DNA of 64,000 nucleotides, from positions 37,510,001 through 37,574,000 of the forward strand of contig OX485804.1 of the NCBI GenBank assembly GCA_950295325.1. Reading direction: 5' to 3'. The translations under genes and the position numbers were made by a program. A model generated the notes under the pieces. The model saw only the letters and a program-made list of their open reading frames with translations, searched no databases and was not told the DNA's origin. Every line of letters begins with the position of its first letter. Within the stretch, counting starts at the first letter, position 1. This document shows positions 62,601-64,000 of this stretch, piece by piece. This DNA is from Polytrichum commune. Its lineage: Eukaryota > Streptophyta > Polytrichopsida > Polytrichales > Polytrichaceae.

Positions 62601-63967
62601 GTGGCGATCTCTACGTAGCAGCCGTCGACGATTACGTTAGAGCATTCCTGCAAGTGGTGGGGTACTATCAATACCTCAAAGGTGGAGCGGCAGGCTCTGG
62701 ACCCTCGAGAGAAGAACTTCGACTTCGGACAGCCCAACGCCGAGCTCACCGAACCGGGGATCCGACTACCCTGAACGCAGCCGTCTTGAACATGCCCGGA
62801 GCCGAAGATTTCTGTACTCGAGATGCACACCTCGAAGGAGCTGAGGTTTTTGGGTCAAGGAAACGGAAGCCGGATCTTCCCCTTGGCGCTGAAGAAGAAA
62901 CTCATAGGCCAGACACTGTTAATTTTTCACGTCCTCGAGTGGGTCGGAGGGTGACACGTGCTCGTGCTCAAAATTTGAGTACCATCCAGGAGGAAGTTCA
63001 AGTGGAAGTGGAACGCCCAACACAGCCCCCTGCCTCAACTGGCATAGATATTGGACGGGTGACGGCCGTGGAGGAGACTCGTGTGAATGAGAAGCTATGG
63101 CACATTGCCCGACTTAATAAGGTTTCTGCGAAGGCTTGTTGGGCGCAGATGGCTGTCACTCGAAAGAAGTGTACATCCCGTATCGTCCAAAACGGGAAGA
63201 GCACCCCAGCTCCCACATACACTGGCCTTTGGACCCACCCTCAAAAAGGTAACCAGAAGGTGGTGGAGCAGTTTTTTTTCTGTGCTGACGATATTGAGAG
63301 GTGTGTGAAGGGGCATCGTCGACGATGGATAGAGCCATTTTCGGATTACGAGGAACGACCTCCCATCCCGTCGGTTTGGCCTGTGAAGATAGGGACCAAT
63401 CTCACACGTTCCGAGATTGAGGCGTTGGAGAATGCGGGATTTCAACTTCCCCAAAAGCAAAGCGTTCCTATGAGCCGCACGTTCAACAATGTAGCACTGC
63501 CACCGGATCTGTCACAGGTTCCAATGCCAGATAATGCGGACGTTTATCCAAAAACACGAAAGTCAAAGAACATGCGCCACTCAATCACTTGTGCCAGTTC
63601 GAAGCACATGCAGAACATTGATTCCGCTAGAGCAATGAAGGCAAGTATTCTGAAGGTAGTAATGATACCTCAACCCGGTTTTGGATGCGTTGTAACTTTC
63701 CAATCTAAACCAGCTCCCACGGAGTCAGTTTACCATCTCTCAATCAGTGCCTACCCAGACTGCAATTGCCCGGCATTCAAAGAGACAATGGCTAAGCTGG
63801 GTAGACGCGGGTGTCCATTCCGACCTTGTAAGCATCTTTACTATCTCTACGTACAAGTCTGCAAACTAGAGGCCGACCATGACCTCTTCATGCATGTGCC
63901 TACCCTCAGTTTCAAGGAGGTGAAAACAATTCTTGAAAGGGGGATCTTAGCCCATGCTACAGTTTAA
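59614..63967 (+). CDS. SWIM zinc-finger, DDE transposase-like protein, three exons
   Basis: Exons 59614-59989, 60194-62325 and 62504-63967 join through GTGAGA and GTAAGT donors and pyrimidine-rich acceptors into 1323 residues with no stop. Start is the ATG opening MGTVSRLPSLAPLG; a start at 60214 (MSSAAVQAPL) would skip exon 1. Residues about 405-500 have Cys/His clusters resembling WRKY-GCM/MULE fingers: CVGHLQCHNPKCGF, CKICKEPHFC, RACVHVGNHKHHV. The DDE-like core has MMFDHVKR (Asp about 656), GFMADSAQANW (Asp about 722) and CYFHWAQ (about 751). The C-terminal SWIM finger is CNC...CKH (1256-1280), within AYPDCNCPAFKETM and PFRPCKHLYYLY. This order fits MULE-type or related transposases and their domesticated descendants. 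No TIRs were found on the left, and the window ends 33 bp after the stop. Whether it is a mobile element or a host gene is open. Confidence 0.75.
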
Positions 63968-64000
63968 ATTCAGCAGATTCATTTATTAGTCTCATATATA

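Overview
This is a transposon-rich nuclear segment of a land plant, with four recognisable host-type genes. The best organism clue is at the left end: a three-exon hydroxycinnamoyltransferase of the HCT type whose inter-domain loop is expanded by about 180 to 200 residues of Asn/Gly/His repeats. A long inter-domain loop is, as I recall, a feature of moss HCT. With two multi-exon genes of kinds I associate with non-seed plants (a SWIM transposase-like protein and a DNA-methyltransferase-like protein), this points to a bryophyte or other early-diverging land plant. The species cannot be fixed from the window.

Layout. 0.5-1.4 kb: a TIR element carrying a 67-bp tandem array. 2.2-5.0 kb: HCT on the minus strand. 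5-20 kb: no convincing gene, but many short inverted-repeat DNA transposons with readable target-site duplications (TSDs): PIF/Harbinger-like with TTA or TAA, hAT-like with 8 bp, and a GA-rich family with 9 bp. A 690-bp near-identical inverted repeat (13.2 and 18.5-19.2 kb) lies among them. 20-30.5 kb: LINE sequence. A decayed plus-strand relic is followed by a long minus-strand LINE that appears to encode an AP-type endonuclease, reverse transcriptase, RNase H and a C-terminal restriction-like endonuclease, the layout of Dualen/RandI elements of green algae. 30.5-43.2 kb: a gypsy element of the Athila/Tat kind, minus strand, with two 2839-bp LTRs and one intact gag-pol frame of 2094 codons. 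44.4-44.7 kb: a 30-bp minisatellite. 46.3-50.5 kb: an eleven-exon minus-strand gene with a C-terminal beta-class (N6/N4) DNA methyltransferase-like fold whose catalytic motif looks degenerate. 52.0-54.8 kb: a solo copy of the same LTR with a perfect 5-bp TSD. 55.1-56.5 kb: two CACTA-like elements. 56.7-58.1 kb: a satellite of 23 palindromes centred on GGATCC at about 64-bp spacing. 58.2-59.0 kb: a two-exon gene of unknown function, minus strand. 59.6-64.0 kb: a three-exon gene on the plus strand for a DDE/SWIM transposase-like protein.

The genes do not form a pathway. HCT serves phenylpropanoid metabolism. The methyltransferase-like and SWIM genes may be host genes or may descend from mobile elements. 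The strongest candidates for something little described are the dual-endonuclease LINE, the methyltransferase-like gene and the palindrome satellite. All exon joins were inferred by reading GT-AG sites and frame continuity by eye.
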